DNA of 64,000 nucleotides from Methanococcus aeolicus Nankai-3 (GTDB lineage: Archaea; AGJL01; Methanococci; Methanococcales; Methanococcaceae): positions 312,563-376,562 of the forward strand of contig NC_009635.1 in NCBI RefSeq assembly GCF_000017185.1, read 5' to 3'. The translations under genes and the position numbers were made by a program. The notes beneath the pieces are model-generated. The model worked only from the letters and a program-made list of their open reading frames with translations, did not search any database and was not told where the DNA came from. Positions 8,914 through 17,704 of the stretch are shown here, in pieces; the stretch's first letter is position 1; each line of letters opens with the position of its first letter.

Positions 8914-11148
8914 TTATTTTTCATTGGCATATGGGTTGTATCTTTTCAGCAACAATGATAAACTTACAACTGTAATTGAACTTAATGTCATGGCAAATGC
9001 AGCGAGCTCAGGTCTAAATACTATACCATATGGATAAAGAACACCAGCTGCCACAGGAATTAACGCTAAATTATAGGCAAATGCCCAGAAGATATTTAGT
9101 TTTATCTGTTTTAATATTCTTTTACTGAGTCTTACAAACCCAACTACATCCTTTAATCTATTTTTTATTAAAACAACATTTCCGCTTTCAATTGCTATAT
9201 CTGTCCCTCCTCCAATAGCCACGCCCACATCTGCTGTTGAAAGTGCAGGGGCATCATTTATACCATCCCCTACAAATCCCACATATCCATTAACATTGTT
9301 TCTAATTTTTTCAACAATTTTTGCTTTTTCATCTGGTAGCACATTGGCAAATATGTTATTTTCTACAATACCCACATTTTTACCAATTATTTTTGCAGTT
9401 TTTTCGTTATCTCCTGTAATCATATATGTGTTTATTCCCATATTTTTCAGTGCTTCGATAGTTTCCTTAGCATCCTCTTTTATTTTATCCGATATTCCAA
9501 TAACTCCCTTTATTTCTTCATCTACTGCCACAATCAAAGTGGTTTTCCCATCATTTTCAAGTTTTTGGGCAATATTCTCATAATTATAATTATCCTTATT
9601 ATTATCCTTATCATCTGTATTGCTATTCTTGTTATTTCCCATATATTCCTCAATAAATAATTTATTTCCAATGACTACTTCCTTACCATCAACAAATCCT
9701 ATTACACCTTTTCCACTAATTGCTCTAAATTTTTCAACCTTTTTATTACTAATATCTAAATTCTGCTCCAAAGCCTTTTTTACTATGGCATTGGCAATGG
9801 GATGCTCTGAATTACTTTCCAATATAGATACCATCTTTAAAAATCCATTGGTATCCATATCTGTAATTATATCCATAACCTCAGGTTCCCCTATGGTAAT
9901 AGTTCCGGTTTTATCAAATATCATGGCATTTAATTTGTCCGATACATCAAACACCCTACTATCTTTAATCAATATGCCGAGCTCAGCTCCCCTACCAATT
10001 CCAACAGTTATTGCAGTAGGTGTGGCAAGCCCCAATGCACAGGGGCAGGCCACCACAAGAACGGATATCAATATGGTTGTGGCAAACAAAAATCCATTTA
10101 CAAAATGCCAATATGTGGCAGATATTAAAGCTATTATTAAAACTGTTGGAATAAAATAGCTAACAACCTTATCGGCCAAACCCTGTATTTCTGGTTTTGA
10201 TGACTGAGCATTTTTGACGAGCTCTATAATTTGAGATAATAAAGTATCCTTCCCCACTTTTTCAGCTTTTATTCTCAGAGCTCCGTTGGTATTTATGGTT
10301 CCTCCAATAACTTTATCTCCTGATTTTTTTAAATTTGGAACTGGTTCTCCTGTAATCATCGACTCATCAACATAACTCTCCCCTTCAACCACAACAGCAT
10401 CAACAGGTATCTTTTCTCCCGGTCTAACAACTATTATGTCCCCTATTTTTACATTTTCTATTAATACTTCAACCTCTTTACCATCTTTAATTATCTTCGC
10501 AGTTTTTGGTTTTAAACCCATAAGCTTTTTGATGGCCTCAGAAGTCTTTCCCTTTGCCCGTTCTTCTAAATATCTTCCAAGTGTTAAAAGAGTGGCAAGC
10601 ATTATTGTAGTATCGTAGAACATGAATTCCTTTGGTAGAATCCCAGCAGTTACCATAACGGCGGACAAATATGCCACACCCATTCCCATTGAATACATTA
10701 CATCCATATTTAATGATTTAGTTTTTAGAGAGTTAAAACCTGCCTTAAATATTGGCATTGCAACATATATCAACGGCGGTAAGGACAGTAAAAAAGCTAA
10801 ATATGGCTTGTATGGAATATTTATATACATCATGGAGAATAAAACTACTGAAAAAACAGCCCCTACAATTACCCTATGCAGTTTATCTTTTAGTTCTAAC
10901 TCTTTATGCTCTTCCACATCCTCTAAATTTTCATCCTCTCCTATTCCAACAACATCAAAACCAAGCTTTTCAATTTTTTTGCCGATTTCTTCAATCGAAA
11001 TAACATCTGGATTAAAATCCACTTCTGCACTTTCATCTACAAGATTTACGGTGATGCTATTTACCCCATCAGTTTTGCTCAACACTTTTTCAATGGTTTT
11101 GGCACATACTGCACATGTCATGCCGGATATTTTAATTTTAACATTCAT
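8914..11148 (-). CDS. copA: Copper-exporting P1B-type ATPase (CopA-like)
   Basis: About 744 residues. An N-terminal heavy-metal-associated domain with GMTCAVC (about 7-13) is followed by transmembrane segments, the actuator loop (TGEPVP), the transport motif CPC in [15 protein letters not shown], the phosphorylated Asp in DKTGT, SEHPIA and [13 protein letters not shown] with one HMA domain points to Cu(I). The nucleotide-binding domain carries an Asn/Asp-rich insertion ([14 protein letters not shown]). I start at [10 protein letters not shown]; a start 27 bases upstream is also possible. Only 33 bases separate it from nnr downstream. The CopZ-like chaperone at 15283 may be a partner. Confidence 0.92.
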   Translation of the reverse strand: MNVKIKISGMTCAVCAKTIEKVLSKTDGVNSITVNLVDESAEVDFNPDVISIEEIGKKIEKLGFDVVGIGEDENLEDVEEHKELELKDKLHRVIVGAVFSVVLFSMMYINIPYKPYLAFLLSLPPLIYVAMPIFKAGFNSLKTKSLNMDVMYSMGMGVAYLSAVMVTAGILPKEFMFYDTTIMLATLLTLGRYLEERAKGKTSEAIKKLMGLKPKTAKIIKDGKEVEVLIENVKIGDIIVVRPGEKIPVDAVVVEGESYVDESMITGEPVPNLKKSGDKVIGGTINTNGALRIKAEKVGKDTLLSQIIELVKNAQSSKPEIQGLADKVVSYFIPTVLIIALISATYWHFVNGFLFATTILISVLVVACPCALGLATPTAITVGIGRGAELGILIKDSRVFDVSDKLNAMIFDKTGTITIGEPEVMDIITDMDTNGFLKMVSILESNSEHPIANAIVKKALEQNLDISNKKVEKFRAISGKGVIGFVDGKEVVIGNKLFIEEYMGNNKNSNTDDKDNNKDNYNYENIAQKLENDGKTTLIVAVDEEIKGVIGISDKIKEDAKETIEALKNMGINTYMITGDNEKTAKIIGKNVGIVENNIFANVLPDEKAKIVEKIRNNVNGYVGFVGDGINDAPALSTADVGVAIGGGTDIAIESGNVVLIKNRLKDVVGFVRLSKRILKQIKLNIFWAFAYNLALIPVAAGVLYPYGIVFRPELAAFAMTLSSITVVSLSLLLKRYNPYANEK

Positions 11149-11367
11149 AATATTTCCCCCTAAGCCGATTTTCATTCACTATATACGCATATAACATCCC
11201 AAATAAAATATTCTAATATATTTTAATATAAATTATGTATGTATTTAAATCTTTCGTCTTGATATAAGGAACAAATTAGATATATTAAAAATGAATAACT
11301 AAGTTTAATTAATTTATTATATGTTAAGTAATTAATATTAATTAATATTAATTAATATGGTGATAAA

Positions 11368-11610
11368 ATGGATGAGATTGACGCAATAGCAATAAATATG
11401 TTGATAAATGCCCCATTGATGTCAGAGAAAGAAATGAAATATGCAACAAATAGATTGAAAATTATGGCAAAGAAAAAAATATTAAATAAACGAGCAAAGC
11501 GATTTTTGAATAACAAAAACCGTTTAGGTGGTTTTCATCTAACAAATGAAATAAATAATATATTGGATTATTGGGCTGATGAAGCTTATATTATTTCAAT
11601 GAAACTATAA
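11368..11610 (+). CDS. Small hypothetical protein
   Basis: Eighty residues, acidic N-terminus MDEIDAIAINMLINAPLM, no membrane segment and no family I recognise. A good GGTGA lies 5 bases before the ATG, supporting translation. The middle (NKRAKRFLNNKNRLGGF) is encoded by a hairpin-rich stretch near 11495-11545 (AAAACC/GGTTTT arms), like the other in-frame hairpin insertions here; the flanking parts would join into a smaller helical protein. It precedes the mod operon operators by 30 bases, but a functional link is not shown. Confidence 0.6.
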   Translation: MDEIDAIAINMLINAPLMSEKEMKYATNRLKIMAKKKILNKRAKRFLNNKNRLGGFHLTNEINNILDYWADEAYIISMKL

Positions 11611-11640
11611 TTACCGAAAACTTTATATATTTGCAATACA

Positions 11641-11690
11641 TAGGAAATAATATTCCTATTAATATAATTTCATAAGGAAATATATTTCCT
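11641..11690. promoter_or_regulatory. Two dyad operators upstream of the mod operon
   Basis: TAGGAAATAATATTCCTA (11641-11658) and AGGAAATATATTTCCT (11675-11690) are two inverted repeats sharing GGAAAT-ATTTCC/ATTCC half sites, centred about 33 bases apart (roughly three DNA turns). They lie just before modA (ATG 11709). I infer a metal- or oxyanion-responsive repressor site; no regulator gene is in the window. Confidence 0.6.
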
Positions 11691-11708
11691 AATATACGGT
11701 GAAAAATT

Positions 11709-12539
11709 ATGAACAATATAAAATTATCCATCATATTATCAACATTACTCCTTTCGAGCAGCATTATTTTTTCAGGGTGTATAGATAGTCCACAAACTAT
11801 AAAAATAGATAAATTTGAAGATTTGGGGAATAAAGGCGTAAGTATATCAATAGGCAATCCCGAGCATGTTCCCGCAGGAAAGTATGCCATGAAAATTTTA
11901 GATAATCTAAAAAAATCAAACCCTGAGTTCGCAGACAATATAACAAAAAATATTGTTTCAAAAGAAGTTAATGTTAGGGCAGTTCTAGACAAAGTTGTTT
12001 CAAAAGAAGTGGATGCAGGATTTGTTTATAGGACTGATGCATTCATGGAAAAGGATAAATTAAATATTATCAAAATCCCGGACGATGTTAGTGTAACTCC
12101 CGAATATCCAATTTCAGTATTGAAAGATAGTGACAATAAAAAATCATCAGAAGAATTTGTGAAATTTATTCTTTCAAAAGATGGTCAAGATATACTGTCA
12201 AAATATGGATTTATAAGCCCTGTGGAAAACCCAAAACCCTATGAAGTCAGTGGCATTAATGATGAAATTGTAGTTTATGCCGCAGCATCATTAACTGATG
12301 CATTTAATGAAATTGCAGACGAATTCGAGAAAAAAACAGGATGTAATGTAAAACTATCATTTGCAAGCTCTGGGTCATTAAGGCAGAAGATAGAAGGTGG
12401 CGCAGTAGGTGGGACCAATGGAGCCGATGTATTTGCCTCAGCAAGTTTAAAACATATGGACATACTTAAAAATGAAGAATTTATAGGGAATTATTCAATA
12501 TTTGCAAAAAACGAGATGGTAGTAATTACCCCAAAATAA
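11709..12539 (+). CDS. modA: Molybdate/tungstate-binding lipoprotein, apparently circularly permuted ModA
   Basis: The 276-residue product has a lipoprotein signal with lipobox FSGC (Cys24), so it should sit on the outer face of the membrane. Family order is reversed. Residues about 29-171 (KFEDLGNKGVSISIGNPEHV ... SKYGFISP) match the usual C-terminal part of ModA. After a linker (PVENPKPYEVSGIND), residues 186-276 (EIVVYAAASLTDAFNEIADE, FASSGSLRQKI, ADVFASASLKHM ... FAKNEMVVITPK) match the usual N-terminal part. The oxyanion-contacting serines of AASL and SSGSL are present. The break falls at the inter-lobe hinge, and the total length is that of one normal ModA. GGADVF is interrupted by VGGTN. 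It is followed by modB and modC, and the frame is intact, so I think it works. Confidence 0.85.
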   Translation: MNNIKLSIILSTLLLSSSIIFSGCIDSPQTIKIDKFEDLGNKGVSISIGNPEHVPAGKYAMKILDNLKKSNPEFADNITKNIVSKEVNVRAVLDKVVSKEVDAGFVYRTDAFMEKDKLNIIKIPDDVSVTPEYPISVLKDSDNKKSSEEFVKFILSKDGQDILSKYGFISPVENPKPYEVSGINDEIVVYAAASLTDAFNEIADEFEKKTGCNVKLSFASSGSLRQKIEGGAVGGTNGADVFASASLKHMDILKNEEFIGNYSIFAKNEMVVITPK

Positions 12540-12567
12540 TGCATGGTCGTGTGTGAAGTGGTAATAT

Positions 12568-13392
12568 ATGAAGGCAATATTATTTAAATTACTAATGGTA
12601 TTTAGCATCACAGGATTTGTTGTGTTGATTATCCTACCACTTTTGGCATTATTAATCAACATATTTTCAAATCCATCATTTCAATCTATCGATTATAATT
12701 TAGTACTAAACCCATTAATTTTAAGTATTACAACATCTCTTGCATCAACAATAGTTTCGCTTTTTATAGGTATTCCTCTAGCATATATTCTTACATATAA
12801 AAAATTTCCATTAAAAGATATGTTGGATACTATTGTTAATCTTCCCCTTGTAGTGCCCCCAACTGTTGCAGGATATTTACTCCTGATAACTTTTGGAAGA
12901 TATGGGTTGATAGGACACCCACTGCATTTATTGGGAATTACAATAATGTTCACGACATTTGCAATTATTGTTGCCCAAACATTTGTTGCATTGCCATTTA
13001 TGATAAGGGGAGTTAGGACATCCCTTCAAGAGATTTCGCCTTCATTAGTTGATGCTGCAAAAACTCTTGGGGCAGATGAATATGAAATATTTAAGGAAAT
13101 AATTATACCAATGTCAAAACCGGGCATTATTTCAGGAACAATATTAACCTATGCCAGAGCAGTGGGCGAATTTGGGGCCACTGTAATGGTATGTGGGCTT
13201 TTGGAAACATTACCAATAGCAATATATAATAATGCATTAAGTGGAAATAGGGAGGTTGCAAATATATTGGCCTTAATTTTAATTATAATGTCTTTTGGAA
13301 CCTTAACTTTATTCAAAAGAATTAGCTTTGAAAAATCGATGAAATCATATCGTTATTTAAAAAGATTATTAATTAAAATTATTCCATGGTAG
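12568..13392 (+). CDS. modB: Molybdate/tungstate ABC transporter permease
   Basis: A 274-residue membrane protein with about six transmembrane segments (first at VFSITGFVVLIILPLLALLI). It carries the EAA loop that docks the ATPase: DAAKTLGADEYEIFKEIIIP at about 169-188. The VGEFGATVMVCG segment is typical of ModB/WtpB/CysT permeases. It begins 28 bases after modA with GTGGT upstream and is transcribed with it. Confidence 0.93.
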   Translation: MKAILFKLLMVFSITGFVVLIILPLLALLINIFSNPSFQSIDYNLVLNPLILSITTSLASTIVSLFIGIPLAYILTYKKFPLKDMLDTIVNLPLVVPPTVAGYLLLITFGRYGLIGHPLHLLGITIMFTTFAIIVAQTFVALPFMIRGVRTSLQEISPSLVDAAKTLGADEYEIFKEIIIPMSKPGIISGTILTYARAVGEFGATVMVCGLLETLPIAIYNNALSGNREVANILALILIIMSFGTLTLFKRISFEKSMKSYRYLKRLLIKIIPW

Positions 13393-13532
13393 TCGTTGCA
13401 CATTGTAGTCCTAAAATCCTGTAAAAGAGGGGCAGAGGCTTGACCACCTTTGTAGGGTTAAACCCTACTAAATAACCCCAGAATAAATTCGTGGGAGTGT
13501 GTCAAAGTAATTTTATTAAATAATTTAGAGAG
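13393..13532 (+). other. modB-modC intergenic leader with perfect hairpin
   Basis: This 140-base gap is less AT-rich than the other spacers. It holds an exact 8-bp hairpin, GTAGGGTT-A-AACCCTAC (13452-13468), preceded by AGAGGGGCAGAGGC. It could be an attenuator, processing site or remnant element controlling ATPase level. I do not recognise a known riboswitch. Confidence 0.5.
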
Positions 13533-13541
13533 ATGAGGCGT

Positions 13542-14693
13542 ATGATAAAGATAGATAATGTATCTAAAAAAATGGGGAACCAGAATATTCTAAATAATGT
13601 TAGCTTACAGGTGCATGACGGCGAGATAATGGTTTTGTTAGGCCCTAGCGGTTGTGGAAAAACCACCCTTCTTAAAATTATTGCCGGATTATTAAAACAA
13701 GACTCCGGGAATATAATTATTAACAATAATATAATTAATGACTTTCCGTCCAAAGAAAGAAATATGGGATTTGTATTTCAAGATTATGCATTATTTCCCC
13801 ATAAAAATGTTTATGATAATATAGCATTTGGCTTAAAATTAAGAAAAGTTCCCGAAAATGAAATTAATATTAAGATAAATGAAATAATGGAAATTCTTGA
13901 AATTGACCATTTAAAAGATAAAAAAATTCCACAGTTGAGCGGAGGTCAGAAACAGAGGGTTGCACTAGCAAGGGCTTTGGTTATAGACCCTGATGTTTTA
14001 TTACTTGATGAACCATTAAGTGCTTTGGACCCCATTTTAAGAGAAAAGCTAAGGGAAGAGTTAAAAACCATACTTAACACCCTTGGAGTTACGGGAATTT
14101 ATGTAACTCATGATTTAACCGAGGCCATGATATTGGGGGATAATGTCGCAGTAATGAATAATGGAATAATACAACAAATTGAAAAGCCTGATGATATATT
14201 TTATCATCCAAAAAATGAATTTGTTGCAGAGTTTGTTGGTGTAAAGAATATATTAAAAGGAAGAATATTCGAATATGATGGGGAGGATGTAATAATAACC
14301 ATAAATAATCCCAATTTAAAAGCTCCATTTAATATAAAGGTTAATAATTACCCAATATTTGAAAGAAAAAAAGAAAAAGAAATATCTTTGTGCATACATC
14401 CCGAAGAAATAAAATTAAATAATGTAAAGAATGGGGAAAATAATATAAAAGGAAAAATTATAAATATATTTCCAAATGGCTCAGTATTAAAGGTGGTGTT
14501 GGATATTGGCGGTATGGAACTTTATGCAATAACAACAAGAAATTTATTAAAATATGGCATAAATGATGAAGTCTGGATTTCATTTAATAAAGGAGCTCCC
14601 CACCCAATGTGCGGTAAAAGATGTAAAACACCAAATCGAGAATTATTGTGTAAATGTAAACCACCACAAGAAAGTTTAGATATTGCACAATAA
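13542..14693 (+). CDS. modC: Molybdate/tungstate ABC transporter ATP-binding protein
   Basis: About 383 residues. Walker A GPSGCGKTTL (about 36-45), Q loop VFQDYALFPH, signature LSGGQKQR, Walker B VLLLDEPLSALD and switch His in YVTHDLTEA are all present. The C-terminal 130 residues form a TOBE-like regulatory part ending in a Cys-rich tail (CGKRCKTP, LLCKCKPP), which could sense metal or redox state. I start at the second ATG, since GAGGCGT precedes it; an ATG nine bases upstream is possible. Last gene of the mod operon. Confidence 0.92.
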   Translation: MIKIDNVSKKMGNQNILNNVSLQVHDGEIMVLLGPSGCGKTTLLKIIAGLLKQDSGNIIINNNIINDFPSKERNMGFVFQDYALFPHKNVYDNIAFGLKLRKVPENEINIKINEIMEILEIDHLKDKKIPQLSGGQKQRVALARALVIDPDVLLLDEPLSALDPILREKLREELKTILNTLGVTGIYVTHDLTEAMILGDNVAVMNNGIIQQIEKPDDIFYHPKNEFVAEFVGVKNILKGRIFEYDGEDVIITINNPNLKAPFNIKVNNYPIFERKKEKEISLCIHPEEIKLNNVKNGENNIKGKIINIFPNGSVLKVVLDIGGMELYAITTRNLLKYGINDEVWISFNKGAPHPMCGKRCKTPNRELLCKCKPPQESLDIAQ

Positions 14694-14760
14694 TTAAATA
14701 AAAATATAGACGATTAATTAAATAAATTAATTTAAATTAATAAAAAATATTCGTGATATT

Positions 14761-15252
14761 ATGTCCGTTGTAACAATTAAAAAAGAGATAGACGAAATTA
14801 AAAAGAAATTGATAGAAAAAGATGCAAATAGTTTAATGGTAATAGGTTGTGGTAAATGTGCAAAAAGCAGTAAAACAGGAGGTCCAGAGGAAGTAATAGA
14901 CATAAAAGAAATATTGTCAAAAAATGGATTTAAAATATTTAAAAATGAAAACTTGCCCGAGGTTTTGGACGAAGGGTTATGCAGATATAGCGATGTTCAA
15001 AAATTATCAGAGGATATCATAGATGGGTCCTTTGATTCCATACTTGTGCTTGCATGCGGAGCTGGATTAAAGGCTATTTCCGATAACTTTAATGATAAAA
15101 CAATTATTTCAGGAGTAAATACAATAGGCATAGGTATAAAAGAAAATCTTGTATGTCTTGCATGCGGAGATTGTAGTTTTGATAATGGCATATGTAATAG
15201 ATTATCAATAATTGAAGAAATAAACAATCACCTGAAAAAATCATATAATTAA
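14761..15252 (+). CDS. Cysteine-rich protein of the MTHFR C-terminal (MetV-like) family
   Basis: 163 residues with cysteine groups GCGKCAKS (about 29-36), CRYSD, LACGAG and LACGDCSFDNGIC (about 139-151). The pattern and the GCGKC...GGPEEV start resemble the zinc/Fe-S domain seen at the C-terminus of methylene-tetrahydrofolate reductases and in MetV, the small subunit of acetogen MTHFR complexes. Methanogens use other reductases for this step, so the role here is unknown; cluster binding is an inference from the cysteines. It stands alone after modC (67 bases). Confidence 0.6.
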   Translation: MSVVTIKKEIDEIKKKLIEKDANSLMVIGCGKCAKSSKTGGPEEVIDIKEILSKNGFKIFKNENLPEVLDEGLCRYSDVQKLSEDIIDGSFDSILVLACGAGLKAISDNFNDKTIISGVNTIGIGIKENLVCLACGDCSFDNGICNRLSIIEEINNHLKKSYN

Positions 15253-15282
15253 ATTAAAAAAATAAAAAAAGAATAAACTATA

Positions 15283-15495
15283 TTATATTTTTTCAGCAGA
15301 ATATAGCTCAAAAGCTTCATTATTTAATATTTTATTTTCAGTTATTTTATTTTCATCATATTTTATAATGCCTATTCCATCTTCTAAGTTTATATCTACT
15401 TCAATTATACCATCTAATTCAGATAATAAGTTTTTTATGGTTTTTACACACATATTACAACTCATTCCTTCTATTTTAAGTTTTAATTCTTTCAT
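15283..15495 (-). CDS. HMA-domain metal chaperone (CopZ-like)
   Basis: Seventy residues forming one heavy-metal-associated domain with the binding motif GMSCNMC (about 10-16) and the expected beta-alpha-beta pattern. Such proteins carry Cu(I) to CopA-type ATPases; a CopA-like ATPase is 4 kb away. It starts one base after the CBS-protein stop, so the two are translationally linked. The C-terminus (NNEAFELYSAEKI) departs from the usual last strand. Confidence 0.85.
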   Translation of the reverse strand: MKELKLKIEGMSCNMCVKTIKNLLSELDGIIEVDINLEDGIGIIKYDENKITENKILNNEAFELYSAEKI

Positions 15496-15496
15496 A

Positions 15497-15883
15497 TTAT
15501 CCCCTGTTGATGTTATGAATGTATTTTAATATATCAAAAATAGATAATGTCCCAACAACTTCATTATTATTGTTTGTGACCGGATGGGCCATGTCCTCAT
15601 TTTTAATCATTTCATTTATTAAATCATCAGTTAGTTCATCTTCTTTATTTAATATCTTTATCTCATCTACAAAAAACATTAAATCTTCAACTTTTGAGTG
15701 TTTGCATCCAACCAATAAATCCAGTGCATTAACCCATCCCTCAAGTTTTTCATCTTCAACTACTGGAGCATATGCCTTTCTATTTTTATACAGTATTTGA
15801 ACTGCTTCACCGCCCACTAACTCAGGAGCAAGTTTTATAAATTTATTATTCATTACATCCTTTATTTTTATTTTTGAATTCAT
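15497..15883 (-). CDS. CBS-domain pair protein
   Basis: 128 residues consisting of two CBS motifs: KIKDVMNNKFIKLAP... with GWVNALDLLVG, then a second with MAHPVTNNNNEVVGTLSIFD. CBS pairs bind adenine nucleotides and act as energy or ligand sensors. It sits between the glutaredoxin-FTR fusion gene (25 bases upstream) and the HMA chaperone (1 base downstream), so the three form an operon. Confidence 0.88.
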   Translation of the reverse strand: MNSKIKIKDVMNNKFIKLAPELVGGEAVQILYKNRKAYAPVVEDEKLEGWVNALDLLVGCKHSKVEDLMFFVDEIKILNKEDELTDDLINEMIKNEDMAHPVTNNNNEVVGTLSIFDILKYIHNINRG

Positions 15884-15908
15884 ATTATCTCCATTTTATA
15901 GTCAATAT

Positions 15909-17657
15909 TTAACCGTATTTATTTTTTAATTTTTTACTTACTACAACTCCAAGAAGCATGGCAACTGGAACGAAAAATGATGCTAAAACATAGGCATCAT
16001 ATTTTACAATATGGGCATGATTTAGCCCTTCAAAAACTATCAAGGCGAGTTCTGTAAAATAAAATGCTGCAAAGATTGTATATAATCCCTCCACCGCCCT
16101 ATGCATATTTAACTGAGTTTTTGCCGTTTTATGTATTTCATTTTGTAAATTTATGGTTTTATTATTTTGGGAGATATTTACATTTGTTTCAAGTATTCCT
16201 ATTAATTCATTTACGGTATTTTTCATAATACTGAGCTCATTCAATAAATGTGTGAAATCATTGAGGAGCTCCCTATACTCCATACTATATCCTGCTGAAT
16301 CTAAAAAGGATTTAAATTTTTGGTCGTCTAATTTTTTCGCCATATAATATTCAAATAGACTATATTTTTTTGTAAGTTTCTCTTGAAGGTTAGATATATT
16401 TTTAACACTTATCGATAGCATCGACAAATATTCTTCAAATGAATGTTCTTTATCAATATTTACATCTATTACAAGCTGATTTATATCTTGTTGTAATGAT
16501 TCTACTTTTTTTGAATATTCTAAGTATAAATCATTCATTATTTCATTCATTTGTCCAACAACTTCCAACACAATTATATTGTCAATTCCGTTGATAATAT
16601 TTAAATTATTTCCTTCAATTAAATATCTTCTACGATATTGTGTAGTGTTGTAGTTTGTGGTTATAGTTAGCCCGTTATATTCTATTTTTTCTCCATCTGG
16701 AACTTCTATTGGCACATTTATTGCAATATCAAATTCATAATCGCTAAAAATGTCCCCTACCTTATTCTTATTGTTATAATAGTCATTAAAATCATTATAC
16801 CACAATTGAAGGTTTTTATGTGCCTCATCTTCTTTGAATTTAATCAATATATCATTTTTAATCCCATATCCGCTATTTTTTAATCTATATGTTTTATCAA
16901 GGAGCTCCTCAATAATTAAATCAGAAGATTTAGAATTTCCTTCAATCATACCTTTGTTAAATAATATATGAATTTTTAAAAAATGGCTATTGATATTATT
17001 TGGAATATCTTCATATTTTTTAATGTTTCTGTTAGAAAGCATTAATGGAGTATCCATTTTTTTCCAATTTTCTATATATTCATTCGATACATAAAGTCCG
17101 CAAAAACAATGCCCGTATGTTTTAATCTCATGTTTTACATCGGGGCAGGGGCAGGGCACATTTCCGAGCTTGCAGGGGCAGTATTTTATTCCGTTTTCTT
17201 GATTCTTTAACTGGGTATTAAGCACATTTAAAACATAATCTTTATCAGGATTTAAATAATAGCCACTATATTCACTGAATAATTCAACTTTATTATAATA
17301 TTCTATCAGATTATTTTTATCATTACTATCGTTATTATGCTTGTTATGTTTTGCAAAATCAATAAATGATTTTTCGGTAACAGGTGGCTTTAACAATTTT
17401 TTATTTAATAGTTTTTCTAATTTTTCTATGTTGTAGCCCACAATTATCTCATTGCCCAGTACAATGGATGGAAATGCAATATTTTTAATATCTCCAATAT
17501 TATTGAAGACTTTAAATTCCTCATTTAAATCAGATTCTTCAATATCTTCTATATTTATTAATTCAAATTTAATATTATTATATTCCAAAATATTCTTTAA
17601 AATATTGCATAGTGGGCATGTTGAATTTACATATAATTTTAATAAATTATTGGCCAT
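15909..17657 (-). CDS. Glutaredoxin - FTR catalytic domain - membrane protein fusion
   Basis: A 582-residue fusion. Residues about 5-75 are glutaredoxin-like with CPLC (about 15-18). Residues about 135-195 match the ferredoxin:thioredoxin reductase catalytic chain, with its cysteines in YCPCKLGNVPCPCPD and GHCFCGLYVS. A region with beta-rich character follows, then a long helical coiled coil (about 380-530). Two membrane spans close the protein (LYTIFAAFYFTELALIVF; VLASFFVPVAMLLGVVV), recalling membrane-anchored DUF3422 proteins. I infer a membrane-tethered disulfide reductase fed by ferredoxin. It is first in an operon with CBS and HMA proteins. The domains are clear; the combined role is unknown. 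Confidence 0.75.
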   Translation of the reverse strand: MANNLLKLYVNSTCPLCNILKNILEYNNIKFELINIEDIEESDLNEEFKVFNNIGDIKNIAFPSIVLGNEIIVGYNIEKLEKLLNKKLLKPPVTEKSFIDFAKHNKHNNDSNDKNNLIEYYNKVELFSEYSGYYLNPDKDYVLNVLNTQLKNQENGIKYCPCKLGNVPCPCPDVKHEIKTYGHCFCGLYVSNEYIENWKKMDTPLMLSNRNIKKYEDIPNNINSHFLKIHILFNKGMIEGNSKSSDLIIEELLDKTYRLKNSGYGIKNDILIKFKEDEAHKNLQLWYNDFNDYYNNKNKVGDIFSDYEFDIAINVPIEVPDGEKIEYNGLTITTNYNTTQYRRRYLIEGNNLNIINGIDNIIVLEVVGQMNEIMNDLYLEYSKKVESLQQDINQLVIDVNIDKEHSFEEYLSMLSISVKNISNLQEKLTKKYSLFEYYMAKKLDDQKFKSFLDSAGYSMEYRELLNDFTHLLNELSIMKNTVNELIGILETNVNISQNNKTINLQNEIHKTAKTQLNMHRAVEGLYTIFAAFYFTELALIVFEGLNHAHIVKYDAYVLASFFVPVAMLLGVVVSKKLKNKYG

Positions 17658-17704
17658 AGTTTCATTATTTTTTTTAGTTATTTTTTTAGTTATCGTATTA
17701 TGTG

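Noticed and set aside
8860-9020. Plus-strand frames opposite copA, nnr and rpa as genes
   Set aside because: They are antisense shadows of strongly conserved proteins, rich in Ser/Phe/Ile as expected from reversed AT-rich codons, and lack ribosome binding sites.
12275-12463. Split reading of modA as two partial genes or an assembly of two fragments
   Set aside because: A single uninterrupted frame with one signal peptide, one start and a sensible linker covers both parts, and the total equals one ModA; permutation is the simpler reading, though resequencing is advised.
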